The notes: a model not told the origin generated them from the sequence alone. Positions 32,962-42,165 are shown, counted from the first letter of the stretch. The stretch is 64,000 nt of DNA from Pontiellaceae bacterium B12227 (GCA_029432775.1 JAROAZ010000002.1:62001-126000); one strand, 5' to 3'. Numbers and translations are program-made.

Positions 32962-34173
32962 TTATCGTTTCCACGCGTTTCCTGTGGTGATGTAAAAGGC
33001 CGATTCATCCTCGCTGAAGGCCACATCAATCCCGGCCCGCAGTTGGTAGACTTTTGAGAAGAGGTAGCGAAGGCCGAAACCACCAGCTGGATAGGCCTCT
33101 CCAAAGCCTCCCAGGCCATCATCAGAGGTCCAGCCCGCACCGGCAAATCCAACAGCGCTCCACCGCGGGTTGAAATCCCAGCGTAGTTCTGCTTCTGCAG
33201 TAATGGCATGGTCCCCCTGACGCCGCATGGCCGGCATACCACGCAGGTGAACGAAAGGCTTCATATAAAATGGAATATCGCCGGAGCTGAATTCACCATC
33301 AATCCGTAAGCCGAGAACCCAGTTTTCAACCACCGGATGCCAGTAGCGATTCTTAAACCAGACGAGATCAAAGCGATTGTCACTGGCCAACCACTCATCA
33401 AAATAGGACCACTGGAGATAGGAGTTCAAACCCCGATCCGGAGTAAACATATTGTCGCGCGAGTCATATTCCAGAATAAAGGGAATGCTGGCAGAGGTTA
33501 TTTCAGCCCCGTTCCCCAGAAAAGGCGGCAAGGGGCGGTCCGTATTCAACTTTGCATCGGCGTTCATGTAGCTATAGCCAGTGCCGGCAAAGAAATCACT
33601 ATCTCCCAATCGGAAAACAACTTGCTGGAAAAGAACATCCGAATCAAAGCTCACGGGTATGGATTCCATCGGGAGAGGCGAGTCCGGGGTACCGTAGAAA
33701 TCATAGTTTGGAGCAATATGCGCATATACACCGGTATATCGAATCGTATCCTCTTTCCAGATCCCTTTGTGAAATCCTCCGGCTGCCCAGGTACCGTTTT
33801 CTGTACCCAGCCCGAAAATGCCGCTGACACTGGGAGGAGGCAATCGTTTAATCGATCCATCAGGATGTCTCTTCTTCATCTCATCGGCCCGATTTTCGAT
33901 GGAATCATGTATGAAAATCAGCGTCAACCCGCCGCCGTACCCCACGGCAGGTTCTGTAATAATCATCGGCACCGGAAAAAAACCTTTGGCCTGGCTTAGC
34001 CATTCCGACATATCGAGCATGCCGTCTTCCGGATCGGTCAACATCTCCTTCATGGAGGGATTTGCCGACGGCACATTCATGGCCGCTCCCGAGGCCGCAC
34101 CGGCGTTGTTCACCATCAGCCACGCGATACCTGCGTAACAACTCAGTTTAAGATAAATACTATTTCTATTCAT
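32962..34173 (-). CDS. Omp85/BamA-type surface antigen barrel without POTRA domains
   Basis: 403 aa. A signal peptide (start 34173, MNRNSIYLKLSCYAGIAWL) leads almost directly to a barrel domain: PAVGYGGGLTLIFIHDS, YDSRDNMFTPDRGLNSYLQW (typical of D15 antigens), and LRGMPAMRRQGDHAITAEAE near the conserved lid-loop RG motif. There is no room for POTRA repeats, so this is a short patatin-partner or standalone Omp85 rather than BamA. The frame runs 177 bases further upstream into hairpin repeats, which is not used. No clear ribosome site. A patatin gene lies about 2 kb away; the fused form of these two is known in type Vd secretion. Confidence 0.85.
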   Translation of the reverse strand: MNRNSIYLKLSCYAGIAWLMVNNAGAASGAAMNVPSANPSMKEMLTDPEDGMLDMSEWLSQAKGFFPVPMIITEPAVGYGGGLTLIFIHDSIENRADEMKKRHPDGSIKRLPPPSVSGIFGLGTENGTWAAGGFHKGIWKEDTIRYTGVYAHIAPNYDFYGTPDSPLPMESIPVSFDSDVLFQQVVFRLGDSDFFAGTGYSYMNADAKLNTDRPLPPFLGNGAEITSASIPFILEYDSRDNMFTPDRGLNSYLQWSYFDEWLASDNRFDLVWFKNRYWHPVVENWVLGLRIDGEFSSGDIPFYMKPFVHLRGMPAMRRQGDHAITAEAELRWDFNPRWSAVGFAGAGWTSDDGLGGFGEAYPAGGFGLRYLFSKVYQLRAGIDVAFSEDESAFYITTGNAWKR

Positions 34174-34511
34174 GCTATGCCGATAGACGCTCATATTTCT
34201 GTTTCTGATTAAAAAATGACACTCCCCGACCCAAGGGTCGGGGTATCTCTTTGCAGCCCCCTGCGCTGAAGGCGCTACAAAAAATTTAGCCTTGGGCAAA
34301 GCCCAAGGTTTTATAAAACCCATACCATTTGCCCTGAAGGGGCAACACAATCAGTCGGTGTCTTTTGTGTTGCCCCTTCAGGGCAAAACTCTATTCGAAC
34401 ACTTATTCCCATGGCGTTGCCATGGGCTAAATTGTGTAGTGCTTTCAGCACACCTACTCTCATCTCCCCGACATGCGCCCCAGAGGGGCGGGGAATTAAA
34501 CCCTCTTTTGA
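34174..34511. repeat. Cluster of REP-like hairpins
   Basis: A gap of about 340 bases packed with hairpins: CCCCGACCCAAGGGTCGGGG (34224-34243), CCTTGGGCAAAGCCCAAGG (34290-34308), a perfect 23-bp inverted repeat based on TTTGCCCTGAAGGGGCAACA (34328-34387), CCCATGGCGTTGCCATGGG (34408-34426), GTGCTTTCAGCAC (about 34438) and a final C/G-rich stem near 34480. These CCCTTCAGGGC-type units resemble REP elements mobilised by RAYT transposases; no such gene is in the window. They may end transcripts of the Ysc84 lipoprotein gene. Confidence 0.7.
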
Positions 34512-35978
34512 TTAAAGCCGCCAGGTCAGCGACGTGATGAATGCTTCGCGCGAACCGGTGAACCCGTTGTATTCGGCCGACCAAGACAAATGTTTATTCA
34601 GGTCCCAGTTAAAGCCCAATAACGTATTCCACTGATCCTTATTTTTCTGATCAATGATATAGTCGATCGTAAGGAGTCCTTCTACGCCTACGGAACCATC
34701 GATCGTCAGGTCGCTATAGAGATAATTCCCTCCAGTGAACAGGGCAAGGTTGCCCCATTTTCCCATATTCACCACCCGCCCGAATCGAGGGGTTACGGTC
34801 CACGAATATCCCTTGGTATTGGTGCCATCCATATCCGCATAGGTTACCGATCCCGGAATGGTGACAAACCAATTGTTCCATCCGCCAGCCAAGGTAGTGC
34901 CCAGCCCATAGGTTTTTCCTGAAAACTTTGCTTTCACCGGAAAGGTGATCGTCTCGTCTTTCAGCAGAATACAGAGCGGGTCCGGGGGGAATCCTGAACA
35001 CTCGTGCTCAAGATGCTCCAGCATGTCATTTCCATCGAGAGAAACATCCATCTCAGCCGTACCTTTCACAGCGCCTACCATGGCAAACACATTCATGAAT
35101 GGAAAAACCCAGGCATCCATTTTCAGTTGAAAGGTCTCGCTGTATGCTTCCGCATTTTCAAACGCAACAAACTCGAACGGTTCTTCCGGCCTTCCATTAA
35201 TCCCGACCTCAATATCGTTGAGGTACATCGCCTGATCCACATTCGCATACACAAATCCAATGCCCAGCGGCAGCGGAAGATCATAGCCTTCATCGATCAC
35301 TTGTTGCGCCAGGAGTGGTAACTTGCGCCCCCATTGGCGCGGTGCTGAGTCACCGGGATCATCTGCCGTTTTATATCCCGTATTCGGGATACCGACTTCA
35401 GAAATTGCATTTCCGGTGAGATCTTCATTAACACTCAAGCGAACCGCACGTGCGGAGGCATTAATTCCTGCTCCGGAATCTGACACGGTATAAATCGAGA
35501 AGCCCTCCCCGGAAAGAGGTTTTCCTTTGCTGGCGGAACCCAGGATGGATTCCGAGCTGATGCCGGTTTTCCATATGCCGTTGCGGAAATCTTCCAGAGT
35601 CTCCTCATCTTCCAGTAAAATGACCGCGCGGAATTGTCCGGTCCCGAGCCCCACGCCAAGATCTGCACGGGTAAGATTCAAATAGGTCCGATGCCGGGTT
35701 TCGCGCTCGTACAGCACTCCGATTCCGTATCCGCCGCCAACAACCGGAAGCTTGGTGGTGGATATTTTGGTTATAAAGCATCCTTTGGACTCACGTAATG
35801 CCTGCTGGAAATTTGAATTGGACTCGATCATCCGCTTCAGGGTTTGAGCGGCATCGGCATCGATTCCGTCGCGCACTTCAGCCCGTTCGTCTACAGGAAT
35901 ACTGCTGCATGCGCCCAGCGCTAAACAGATCGGAATAAGGAAGAGTCGTGTGTTTATTTTAATGATGATCCCTCGCAT
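34512..35978 (-). CDS. Ysc84/SYLF-domain lipoprotein with C-terminal barrel-like region
   Basis: 488 aa with lipobox LGAC (RLFLIPICLALGACSS). The N-terminal part resembles the Ysc84/SYLF lipid-binding domain (FITKISTTKLPVVGGGYGIG; TYLNLTRADLGVGLG). From about residue 250 there are alternating strands ending in ITSLTWRL, like an outer-membrane barrel. The combination suggests a lipid-linked outer-membrane protein; the function is not known. Start 35978 (MRGIIIKINTRL) gives a proper signal; the reading frame upstream is out of register with an OMP relic (see 35990-36070). Last gene of the long sulfatase/patatin operon. Confidence 0.75.
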   Translation of the reverse strand: MRGIIIKINTRLFLIPICLALGACSSIPVDERAEVRDGIDADAAQTLKRMIESNSNFQQALRESKGCFITKISTTKLPVVGGGYGIGVLYERETRHRTYLNLTRADLGVGLGTGQFRAVILLEDEETLEDFRNGIWKTGISSESILGSASKGKPLSGEGFSIYTVSDSGAGINASARAVRLSVNEDLTGNAISEVGIPNTGYKTADDPGDSAPRQWGRKLPLLAQQVIDEGYDLPLPLGIGFVYANVDQAMYLNDIEVGINGRPEEPFEFVAFENAEAYSETFQLKMDAWVFPFMNVFAMVGAVKGTAEMDVSLDGNDMLEHLEHECSGFPPDPLCILLKDETITFPVKAKFSGKTYGLGTTLAGGWNNWFVTIPGSVTYADMDGTNTKGYSWTVTPRFGRVVNMGKWGNLALFTGGNYLYSDLTIDGSVGVEGLLTIDYIIDQKNKDQWNTLLGFNWDLNKHLSWSAEYNGFTGSREAFITSLTWRL

Positions 35979-35989
35979 TGCTTTTGCCA

Positions 35990-36070
35990 ACCTGCGGGTA
36001 CAGGTTGACCATCCAACGTTCTGTAATCTTGTAGCTAACTGCGGCCATAACCCTACTGGTGAAATCCGAT
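35990..36070 (-). pseudogene. Relic of a barrel-protein gene (fragment matching 37344-38096)
   Basis: In a third frame this stretch reads SDFTSRVMAAVSYKITERW then MVNL. It aligns with SDITSSVMAGVGYEFAQNW and MAKL of the barrel gene 1.4 kb upstream in the operon, including shared nucleotide words around GATCGGAT and ACCAGTAG. It has no start or end of its own and overlaps the region between the 35-aa lipoprotein and the Ysc84 gene. A duplicated OMP copy probably decayed here. Confidence 0.6.
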
Positions 36071-36160
36071 CTTTCCCGTATTGGGGCCGAATGTACTTTT
36101 TGAGCCACAACCGGCGAGGCCCAAAGCCCCAAGAATAAAATAGAATAGCGGCGCTTTCAT
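36053..36160 (-). CDS. Small lipoprotein (35 aa)
   Basis: The frame reads MKAPLFYFILGALGLAGC followed by GSKSTFGPNTGKIGFHQ and TAG: a complete signal peptide with lipobox LAGC and a 17-residue mature part. AAAGGTG lies 6 bases before the ATG, and it starts 18 bases after the patatin stop, so translation is likely. Its 3' end runs into the barrel-protein relic, so it may be an intact entericidin-like lipoprotein or the 5' part of a broken gene. Confidence 0.55.
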   Translation of the reverse strand: MKAPLFYFILGALGLAGCGSKSTFGPNTGKIGFHQ

Positions 36161-36178
36161 ATCTTGCACCTTTCGTAA

Positions 36179-37354
36179 TTAGAGCGGGATGTCAGACCAA
36201 GGATAGCCTTGGCGGGCTTTTTCATAGGCCTGTTCAAACATGTCGTTCATATAGTCCGGGTCAAACGCCTCGTCAGGTTCATTAGGAAACGTTTCGGTAA
36301 TGCGGGCGGCTTTAAATTCCATCTCATCCATCTGAGCCTGAAGATAGATGATGTATTGATCCGAATTTCCCTGATTCTTCGTCAGCCCGCTGAGCGCTGC
36401 CGATGAAATTGCTATGCCGCTCTTTTTAACGGGCTCCCAGGCGGAAGACCTATGATTGTTGCGAATGACATACACGGTTCCTGCACCCGTAAATCCTGCC
36501 TTTTCCATGAACTTCCGTACACTGACCGAGGACGGGTTGATGAACAGCTGATAGGAAATGCCGCCATCCACATGCAGCTCATCGTATTCCACGCCATCTT
36601 TTGAGACGTCGAACATGACCGGAGGGAAGGCTGCCGGAACCGATGATGAAGCCAGAATAATTCGATGAATCAAATTGGCCTTATCCGGCGCATCGCTGGC
36701 CGCAATTTTGCCAACATCCCACACCACGGGGCGTTGTGCATCCAGATTGGTGGTTCCAATATAAAGCCGCCGGCCTTTGGCATATTCGCCTGCCATCGCG
36801 TCAATCATATCGTCATCAATATACTGCGCAATCAGTTCAAGCAAAGGCGTACTATCTGTTAGAGACGCCCCTCCGAAGAGTGCTTTCACTAATCTTTTGC
36901 TGATGACGTCCTTGGTGGAATACTGGGTGAACAATAATTTGAGCGGTTCATCATATTCAGGCCCCATGAATGCAAAAGGGGCAATAATTGAACCGGTACT
37001 GATGCCCGTCACAATTCTGAACTCCGGACGTGAGCCCTCCTGCGTCCAACCATTCAGCAACCCCGCACCAAACGCTCCGTTTTGGCTTCCGCCGGAAACC
37101 GCAAGAAATGCCTGCGCTTTTTTGAACTGTTCAGGAACCGAAGAGGAAACTTGACGTTGCATAAGCGCGGCTCCGTCATCGGCTGGTTCCAAGGTCCGAT
37201 CACCCCATATCCGGATTTGCGGTTCATATCCATTCAGCGTGCCCAGCGATTTCTGTTGCTCGGGAAAAGGGCGACGGCTCGTTGCACAACCGCTGATGAT
37301 AATCATCAGGGCTGTTGATACAATCCATGTCGCAGTGCGCCTTCTATCTTCCAT
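36179..37354 (-). CDS. Patatin-like phospholipase, lipoprotein
   Basis: 391 aa; signal with lipobox IISGC at the start chosen (37354, MEDRRRTATWIVSTALM), which overlaps the upstream barrel gene by 11 bases. Patatin elements: oxyanion loop SGGSQNGAFGAG, nucleophile elbow TGISTGSI (GxSxG serine), and catalytic dyad partner HVDGGISYQ (DGG). It hydrolyses acyl esters of phospholipids in the envelope. A longer frame with ATG 37552 lies inside the neighbouring gene and is rejected. Its setting with barrels, a Ysc84 lipoprotein and a phosphatase suggests envelope-lipid turnover. Confidence 0.92.
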   Translation of the reverse strand: MEDRRRTATWIVSTALMIIISGCATSRRPFPEQQKSLGTLNGYEPQIRIWGDRTLEPADDGAALMQRQVSSSVPEQFKKAQAFLAVSGGSQNGAFGAGLLNGWTQEGSRPEFRIVTGISTGSIIAPFAFMGPEYDEPLKLLFTQYSTKDVISKRLVKALFGGASLTDSTPLLELIAQYIDDDMIDAMAGEYAKGRRLYIGTTNLDAQRPVVWDVGKIAASDAPDKANLIHRIILASSSVPAAFPPVMFDVSKDGVEYDELHVDGGISYQLFINPSSVSVRKFMEKAGFTGAGTVYVIRNNHRSSAWEPVKKSGIAISSAALSGLTKNQGNSDQYIIYLQAQMDEMEFKAARITETFPNEPDEAFDPDYMNDMFEQAYEKARQGYPWSDIPL

Positions 37355-38096
37355 ACGCCAATCCAATCCAGAGGCCATGCATGTTCCCATCCAGACCGAA
37401 TTCCTGAATGCCTGATCCATCGGAATAGTCGATGTAATAATAACGGTAGCCCAGTTTAGCCATCCAGTTTTGGGCAAACTCATATCCGACACCCGCCATA
37501 ACACTACTGGTAATATCCGATCCTCCCGACGTTCCGAGTCCAGCGAAATCAACGCGCGCAGTGGTCAGCCATTTTTCGCCGATCGGAGCAAGAAACTGAG
37601 TCCCCACCGTTGGTTCGAACCAATCGCGGTTGCCGCCAGCGTTAATTGGCCCGCTAACTTCCTGTTTAAGATAGTGATAACGAAGCCCTGCAAATACGCG
37701 CATAGACGGGGCATTCAGATTGCTTTCATCAAAGCTGAAACGAAAGGCCGCCAGCGTATCAAGAATACCCTCGGAAATCTGAAGATTTCCATTCCCCAAC
37801 GGCCCCAGATTATCGGCCTCCAGATCCATTCTAAGTCCATCCGCCACAAGGCCCCATTGGCCCCACCAGTATTCTCCGCGAGCAGAGATGGCAAACACGT
37901 CGAAGGTGTCCCAGATCTCATCAAAACTTAAATCCAGATCAGCGGGCGGCAGACCGGGTATTTTTGAGCTTACATCCATACTCGGCAACCAGACATACGG
38001 CGAGAAATGCCATTCGGTTTTATGAACATCTTCTGCGCCGGCAATCCCGCACATGAGTGCAGTGGCTGTGAGTGCAATTTTTGATAATCCAGACAT
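37344..38096 (-). CDS. Outer-membrane beta-barrel protein
   Basis: 250 aa with signal peptide (SKIALTATALMCGIAGA). Amphipathic strands such as WHFSPYVWLPSMDVS, GEYWWGQWGLVADGLRM, VGYEFAQNWMAKLGYRYYY and terminal WIGLAYGR fit an 8-10-stranded barrel of the OmpW/OmpA-like or YfaZ-like type. Substrate unknown. It starts 9 bases after the decarboxylase-like gene and overlaps the patatin start. A fragment of a second copy lies at 35990-36070. Confidence 0.8.
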   Translation of the reverse strand: MSGLSKIALTATALMCGIAGAEDVHKTEWHFSPYVWLPSMDVSSKIPGLPPADLDLSFDEIWDTFDVFAISARGEYWWGQWGLVADGLRMDLEADNLGPLGNGNLQISEGILDTLAAFRFSFDESNLNAPSMRVFAGLRYHYLKQEVSGPINAGGNRDWFEPTVGTQFLAPIGEKWLTTARVDFAGLGTSGGSDITSSVMAGVGYEFAQNWMAKLGYRYYYIDYSDGSGIQEFGLDGNMHGLWIGLAYGR

Positions 38097-38105
38097 TATA
38101 TCCTT

Positions 38106-39197
38106 CTAGTCGGTCAGCTTCAGTGTTGATGGTTCAAACAGCTCTTCAATCGATAGTTGTTTGGATGCCAATCCCTGCTCATAGGAATACTGGAAGAGGG
38201 CTTCGAGGGCTTTGCGGTTAGGTTCAATGCCATACGGCCAATAGTTGTTGCCCATCACCTTTTTGGTTTCTTCGAATTCCTGCGGGAACCACGGGAGCGA
38301 TTCGTAGGCCCAGCCCAGTTTTTGCATATAGTTAAACTGAATCTTCTTGGATTCGGCATAGGCATTAAAGACGGCTTTCGGCAGCCAGGGGTATTTTTTG
38401 ATGGAGGTCTTGCGCATGGCGACGGCATGCATAATCGGGAAGATGCCGGTCTTTTTATAGTAGGCCTGCTCGGTGGAACGGAAGTCAGGGAAGAGGCGTT
38501 GCACGCGCGGATCGCCCTGCACATAGTGGCGCGGCTCGGCGGCGTGGAAAATGGCATCCACCTCACCATTCACGAGCAGCTCCGATTCATCCAGGCCCGG
38601 GGTTCCGAAGCTGGCTTTTATGCCATCGGGCACGACCTGTTCCTGCTTTGAAATCGTTCCCGCGGTATCGGCTCCGGAATCCTTTTGCGAAAGCACCCAA
38701 TGAATATCCTTCGGGCGCACGCCGTATTCGTGTTCGAGCATGCCGCGAATCCAAGTGAGCGATGTGGAGGAGTATCCGGCGGTGGCGATTTCCCGCCCCT
38801 TCAGATCTTCGGGCTTTTCTATGCCGCTGCCGGCACGGATGAAGATGCTTTTATGCCGGAAAGTGCGAATAGGAAAGACCGGAATCAGGGAGTAGTCGCG
38901 GAAGCCTTCGTTGGCATAGGCCAGCATGAACGGGTGCAGACCGACCTCCGATACCTCGCGGGTGCCTTGCCCGCTGAAGATGGCGGTATTCATATCGCCG
39001 ATGGCATCCTTCACAAACGTGGTATTGCACCCTTCCACCTGCACCTTACCGGCGGCCAGAGCACGAACCTTATCGACGTCGTATCCGGCAATGGTGATGG
39101 GAAGCTTTGTTTTGGATTCGGCTTTTGCCCCCAGAGAGGCGGAAAGCCCTGCACAGGCGATTGATCCCTGAATGAATCCTTGTCGTGTCGATTTCAT
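38106..39197 (-). CDS. 4,5-dihydroxyphthalate-decarboxylase-like exported protein (copy 1)
   Basis: 363 aa. A signal peptide (MKSTRQGFIQGSIACAGLSA) precedes a periplasmic-binding-protein-like fold. The family motifs are RTFRHKSIFIRAGSGIEKPE, DLKGREIATAGYSSTS, WIRGMLEHEYGV and NYWPYGIEPNRKALE. These align with 4,5-dihydroxyphthalate decarboxylase and its ABC-substrate-binding-like relatives. Export argues that it is a binding protein or a periplasmic enzyme acting on an aromatic substrate, not the classical cytosolic decarboxylase. It sits in an operon with a sulfatase; a paralogue at 43737-44876 is next to a second sulfatase, so the two protein types work together. Confidence 0.85.
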   Translation of the reverse strand: MKSTRQGFIQGSIACAGLSASLGAKAESKTKLPITIAGYDVDKVRALAAGKVQVEGCNTTFVKDAIGDMNTAIFSGQGTREVSEVGLHPFMLAYANEGFRDYSLIPVFPIRTFRHKSIFIRAGSGIEKPEDLKGREIATAGYSSTSLTWIRGMLEHEYGVRPKDIHWVLSQKDSGADTAGTISKQEQVVPDGIKASFGTPGLDESELLVNGEVDAIFHAAEPRHYVQGDPRVQRLFPDFRSTEQAYYKKTGIFPIMHAVAMRKTSIKKYPWLPKAVFNAYAESKKIQFNYMQKLGWAYESLPWFPQEFEETKKVMGNNYWPYGIEPNRKALEALFQYSYEQGLASKQLSIEELFEPSTLKLTD

Positions 39198-39206
39198 GAT
39201 CTCTCC

Positions 39207-40067
39207 TTATTCCAGTAAGAGCTTCTTTAACTGCGCGATTTCTTCAGCCTTCAGCCCCAATCCCTTTTCGAGGTAGGTGCCCATATCGTCGTAGGTTTCT
39301 TTGATGTAATTCAACGTCCCGTCAATGTAGTCGCCTTCAAGAATGTAGAAGGCGTTGATGTTGGTCATATCGACGGTTGCAGGAGCGATCCCAAAGGTTT
39401 CCGCTGCGGCCAGACGGAGCTCCTCGGTACGGTTTCCGATTTCTTCAGCACGACATTCGTTAGAAAGTAGATAGTCCTCGCGCACGGTTTCCCAAGGGAC
39501 ACCGACGGCGGAAAGAATGATGGCGGTGGCTGTGCCGGTGCGGTGGACGCCATGTGAGCAGTGATAGGCCAACGGCTTGCCGTTGGCGGCAATGATTTCA
39601 CGGATCAGCGCGGCATACTGTGCCTTGGCTTCCGCGGCGGCCATTTCGTGGAGCCTGGGATTAAGATCCGCAGGCACCTTCGAAAAGTCGCCCGTAATGC
39701 GGGCTTCGCCAACCGCCTGAACCAATCCGCCGCCGGCCTCGATCGGCAGCGCAACCTCTTTCGTTCCTTCCGGAACGCGGTCTGCACCGCGCACCTCAAT
39801 CTCCGCCGGAATCAGGAAACTCACCACGGTTTCAACACCCAGGTTTTCCAAGGTCTGGACGTCGTCATTGGTAAGCGCGTGCAGCTCGCCGGAACGATAC
39901 AATATGCCGGTCTTCACCGTGCGGCCATCCTCGGTTTCATACCCGCCGATGTCCCGGAAGTTGCTTTGTCCCTCCAGCGGCACGGTACGTTCAAATGCCG
40001 GCTGACGGGGAGCGCAACCCACCAGCAGGGTGATTGCCATGTAAATAACGGTAGGCTTTGTTTTCAT
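39207..40067 (-). CDS. Secreted tyrosine/dual-specificity phosphatase lipoprotein
   Basis: 286 aa; lipobox LLVGC near the N-terminus. The signature HCSHGVHRTG (CX5R with following TG) is that of the Y_phosphatase3 family, and NFRDIGGYETEDGRTVKTG with LYRSGEL is the usual N-terminal strand set. Such exported phosphatases act on phosphotyrosine, phosphoinositides or sugar phosphates; the substrate here is unknown. It lies 9 bases upstream of the decarboxylase-like gene. A palindrome copy (39847-39859) encodes QTLEN. Confidence 0.9.
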   Translation of the reverse strand: MKTKPTVIYMAITLLVGCAPRQPAFERTVPLEGQSNFRDIGGYETEDGRTVKTGILYRSGELHALTNDDVQTLENLGVETVVSFLIPAEIEVRGADRVPEGTKEVALPIEAGGGLVQAVGEARITGDFSKVPADLNPRLHEMAAAEAKAQYAALIREIIAANGKPLAYHCSHGVHRTGTATAIILSAVGVPWETVREDYLLSNECRAEEIGNRTEELRLAAAETFGIAPATVDMTNINAFYILEGDYIDGTLNYIKETYDDMGTYLEKGLGLKAEEIAQLKKLLLE

Positions 40068-40128
40068 CTATAAAACGTGGCGGGGCCCCGAAGAGCCCCG
40101 CTTTTAGGTTCGACGCGATAGGATAATT

Positions 40129-41751
40129 CTATTTTTTTTCTGACGGGGCCGTGAAGTTAGACAGCCCTGTGAATACCGCTTCTTTACGTGGCGGGGTGTT
40201 GGGATATTTCTGCATCAGGGCTTCGTGGTTGCCCTTGATCGCATCAAAGGGTTCCCATGCCCAAAGGAATTGACCCATCATACCTTTTTCTTCGCGGGGA
40301 TCTTTGTAGAGGTCGAAGAATGATTTTCCCACAAGCCCCGGGCGCGAGGACATCCAGTGCCGTTTATACTGTTGCTTAACCGTTGCAGCATAGTTCGGTC
40401 CCGCATAGACATGCACATAGTCGCGACGGCTGTTGCCGTCGCCATTCAGCAAGAGGGCCGTCTGATCAACACCATCGATCACGCGGTCGGTCGGGATATC
40501 CTGCGTTCCGCCACCCAGACGGGCAATCGTGGTAAACCAGTCGGTCACGTGGAAGATGTCGCCAACAACAGATCCGGATTCAATCGTTCCCGGCCACCAA
40601 GCAAAAGCCGGTACACGGATGCCGCCTTCGAGGAAGGATCCTTTACCACCGGAAAAGATCGCCTGAAATGCTTCATCCGGGAAGATTTCTTTCATGGGGC
40701 CGTTATCCGCCTGAAGAATGATCAGGGTATTTTCCTCAATCCCCGCTTTCCGGACTTCAGCAATCACTTCGGCAACCATGCCATCCATCCGCTCAACGAA
40801 GTCGCCGAATCCATTGGCTCTGGCGGAATCTGCTTCACGACCATATCGCGCTTTCCGGGCAAGGTTCGGACCATGGAACCAGTAGTCCAGGTAGAAGGGT
40901 TTTTCAGCATTGGCATGCTCACGGATATATTTGATCGTGCGATCATGGGCCTCTTCCACAAAGCGATCCTGTTCTTCGACGGAAAGATCCTTGTTCCAAC
41001 GCTTACCTTTTTCGCCCTTCTTCCCATCAACGGCCCAGACAATATCTTCGCCCTGATAACGGAACTCTTTATCGATCGCATAGCCATGCTTATCCCATTG
41101 CCCTTCGCTATAACCAATGGTAAAGCCAATGGTCTCGCCATCTTCATTGAACATCTGGGAAGCAAACTGGTTATAGGTGGAGAACAGCGCTTCATCAAAA
41201 CCCTGATTATGCAGGTAGCTTTCTTCGATGTCGCCCTGATGGGCTTTCCCGAAAAATGCCGTACTGTAGCCATTCTCGGAGAGGATTTCCGCAATGGTCA
41301 CCTCTTCACCCGGAAGGCCGATGCCATGGATCGGGAAGATCACCTGCCACATGCCGCAGCGGACGGGATGGCGACCGGTCAGAATGGCCGCGCGGGTCGG
41401 GGTGCAGGAGGGTTCGGTATACATGCGGGTGAAGGTCAATCCCTCTTCGGCCATCTTGGCAATATTCGGCGTATCAATGCCGTGAAGACGGGTCAGGATG
41501 GGGCTGCCCACATCACCGTATCCGGAGTCGTCCCACATCAAATGAATAATGTTCGGCTTCTTTCCGAACTTTTTTTCCAGCTCGGCAAGGCGCTTGTCCA
41601 GTGCCTTATCCTGCTTCTTCCATTTTTTCCCGTGCTGGGATTCCAGCTTCAGGAATTCAGCATCATGGATGATCTCCTTCTTCGCCTGCACCGCGACGGT
41701 ACTGGCTATTACCACCACGAGGGCGGCTGCACTCAATGCTTGTCTCTTCAT
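40129..41751 (-). CDS. Exported arylsulfatase-type sulfatase (copy 1)
   Basis: 540 aa with signal peptide (QALSAAALVVVIASTVAVQA). After it comes an unusual lysine-rich helical segment (about 27-65, KKWKKQDKALDKRLAELEKK) before the sulfatase core. Metal ligands lie in MWDDSGYGD (about 72-80); the formylglycine motif is CTPTR (C116-R120), followed by LTGRHPVR. GKAHQGD and the later HxxD and K segments complete the type I sulfatase set. Activation needs a formylglycine-generating enzyme, not seen here. It is centrally placed in the operon with phosphatase and decarboxylase-like genes. Confidence 0.95.
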   Translation of the reverse strand: MKRQALSAAALVVVIASTVAVQAKKEIIHDAEFLKLESQHGKKWKKQDKALDKRLAELEKKFGKKPNIIHLMWDDSGYGDVGSPILTRLHGIDTPNIAKMAEEGLTFTRMYTEPSCTPTRAAILTGRHPVRCGMWQVIFPIHGIGLPGEEVTIAEILSENGYSTAFFGKAHQGDIEESYLHNQGFDEALFSTYNQFASQMFNEDGETIGFTIGYSEGQWDKHGYAIDKEFRYQGEDIVWAVDGKKGEKGKRWNKDLSVEEQDRFVEEAHDRTIKYIREHANAEKPFYLDYWFHGPNLARKARYGREADSARANGFGDFVERMDGMVAEVIAEVRKAGIEENTLIILQADNGPMKEIFPDEAFQAIFSGGKGSFLEGGIRVPAFAWWPGTIESGSVVGDIFHVTDWFTTIARLGGGTQDIPTDRVIDGVDQTALLLNGDGNSRRDYVHVYAGPNYAATVKQQYKRHWMSSRPGLVGKSFFDLYKDPREEKGMMGQFLWAWEPFDAIKGNHEALMQKYPNTPPRKEAVFTGLSNFTAPSEKK

Positions 41752-41763
41752 TGCCTGCTCCTT

Positions 41764-42156
41764 CTATTTTTCATTTTCCAAAGACTGGAACACCGCGTTC
41801 CACTCTTCCCTTGTCATTTGTTCGCGCATAGTTTCACGCGTATCCAATATTAGTTTTGCAACCTCCTGTTGGTCGGCTGAAAAATTCGCCGAGACAGCAT
41901 CAAAATCAGTTTCCGAAGCGTGGAAGTCTGAATGAACGGCGGCGTAGTCTTTCAGATGGGCTTCAATCTTTTTTTCCAAGACCCGGAGTTTTTTAGACAG
42001 ATCCCCGATTTCGTCGAGAATCGCTTTGCGGCGTGTTTTATCAGACACCACGGACTTGATCTGCGTCTCTGCATCAGTCAGGAAATGCGACGGTCCGCCC
42101 CCTCCTTTTGCTCCAAACAATACGGCTAATGCTGCGATGGTGATTCCAACCGGCAT
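41764..42156 (-). CDS. Small membrane-anchored helical protein
   Basis: 130 aa, not recognised. An apolar N-terminus (GITIAALAVLFGAKGGGG) is followed by continuous helix with coiled-coil character (ILDEIGDLSKKLRVLEKKIE; TDFDAVSANFSADQQEVAKL). It ends TREEWNAVFQSLENEK, similar in pattern to the end of the next lipoprotein (SRDEWKQIA), so the two may be distant paralogues. FQSLE is encoded by a palindrome copy (41776-41790). Located 12 bases before the sulfatase gene. Likely periplasmic, perhaps a sensor or chaperone of the CpxP-like heavy-metal-resistance group, but this is a guess. Confidence 0.65.
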   Translation of the reverse strand: MPVGITIAALAVLFGAKGGGGPSHFLTDAETQIKSVVSDKTRRKAILDEIGDLSKKLRVLEKKIEAHLKDYAAVHSDFHASETDFDAVSANFSADQQEVAKLILDTRETMREQMTREEWNAVFQSLENEK

Positions 42157-42165
42157 AATAAACTC

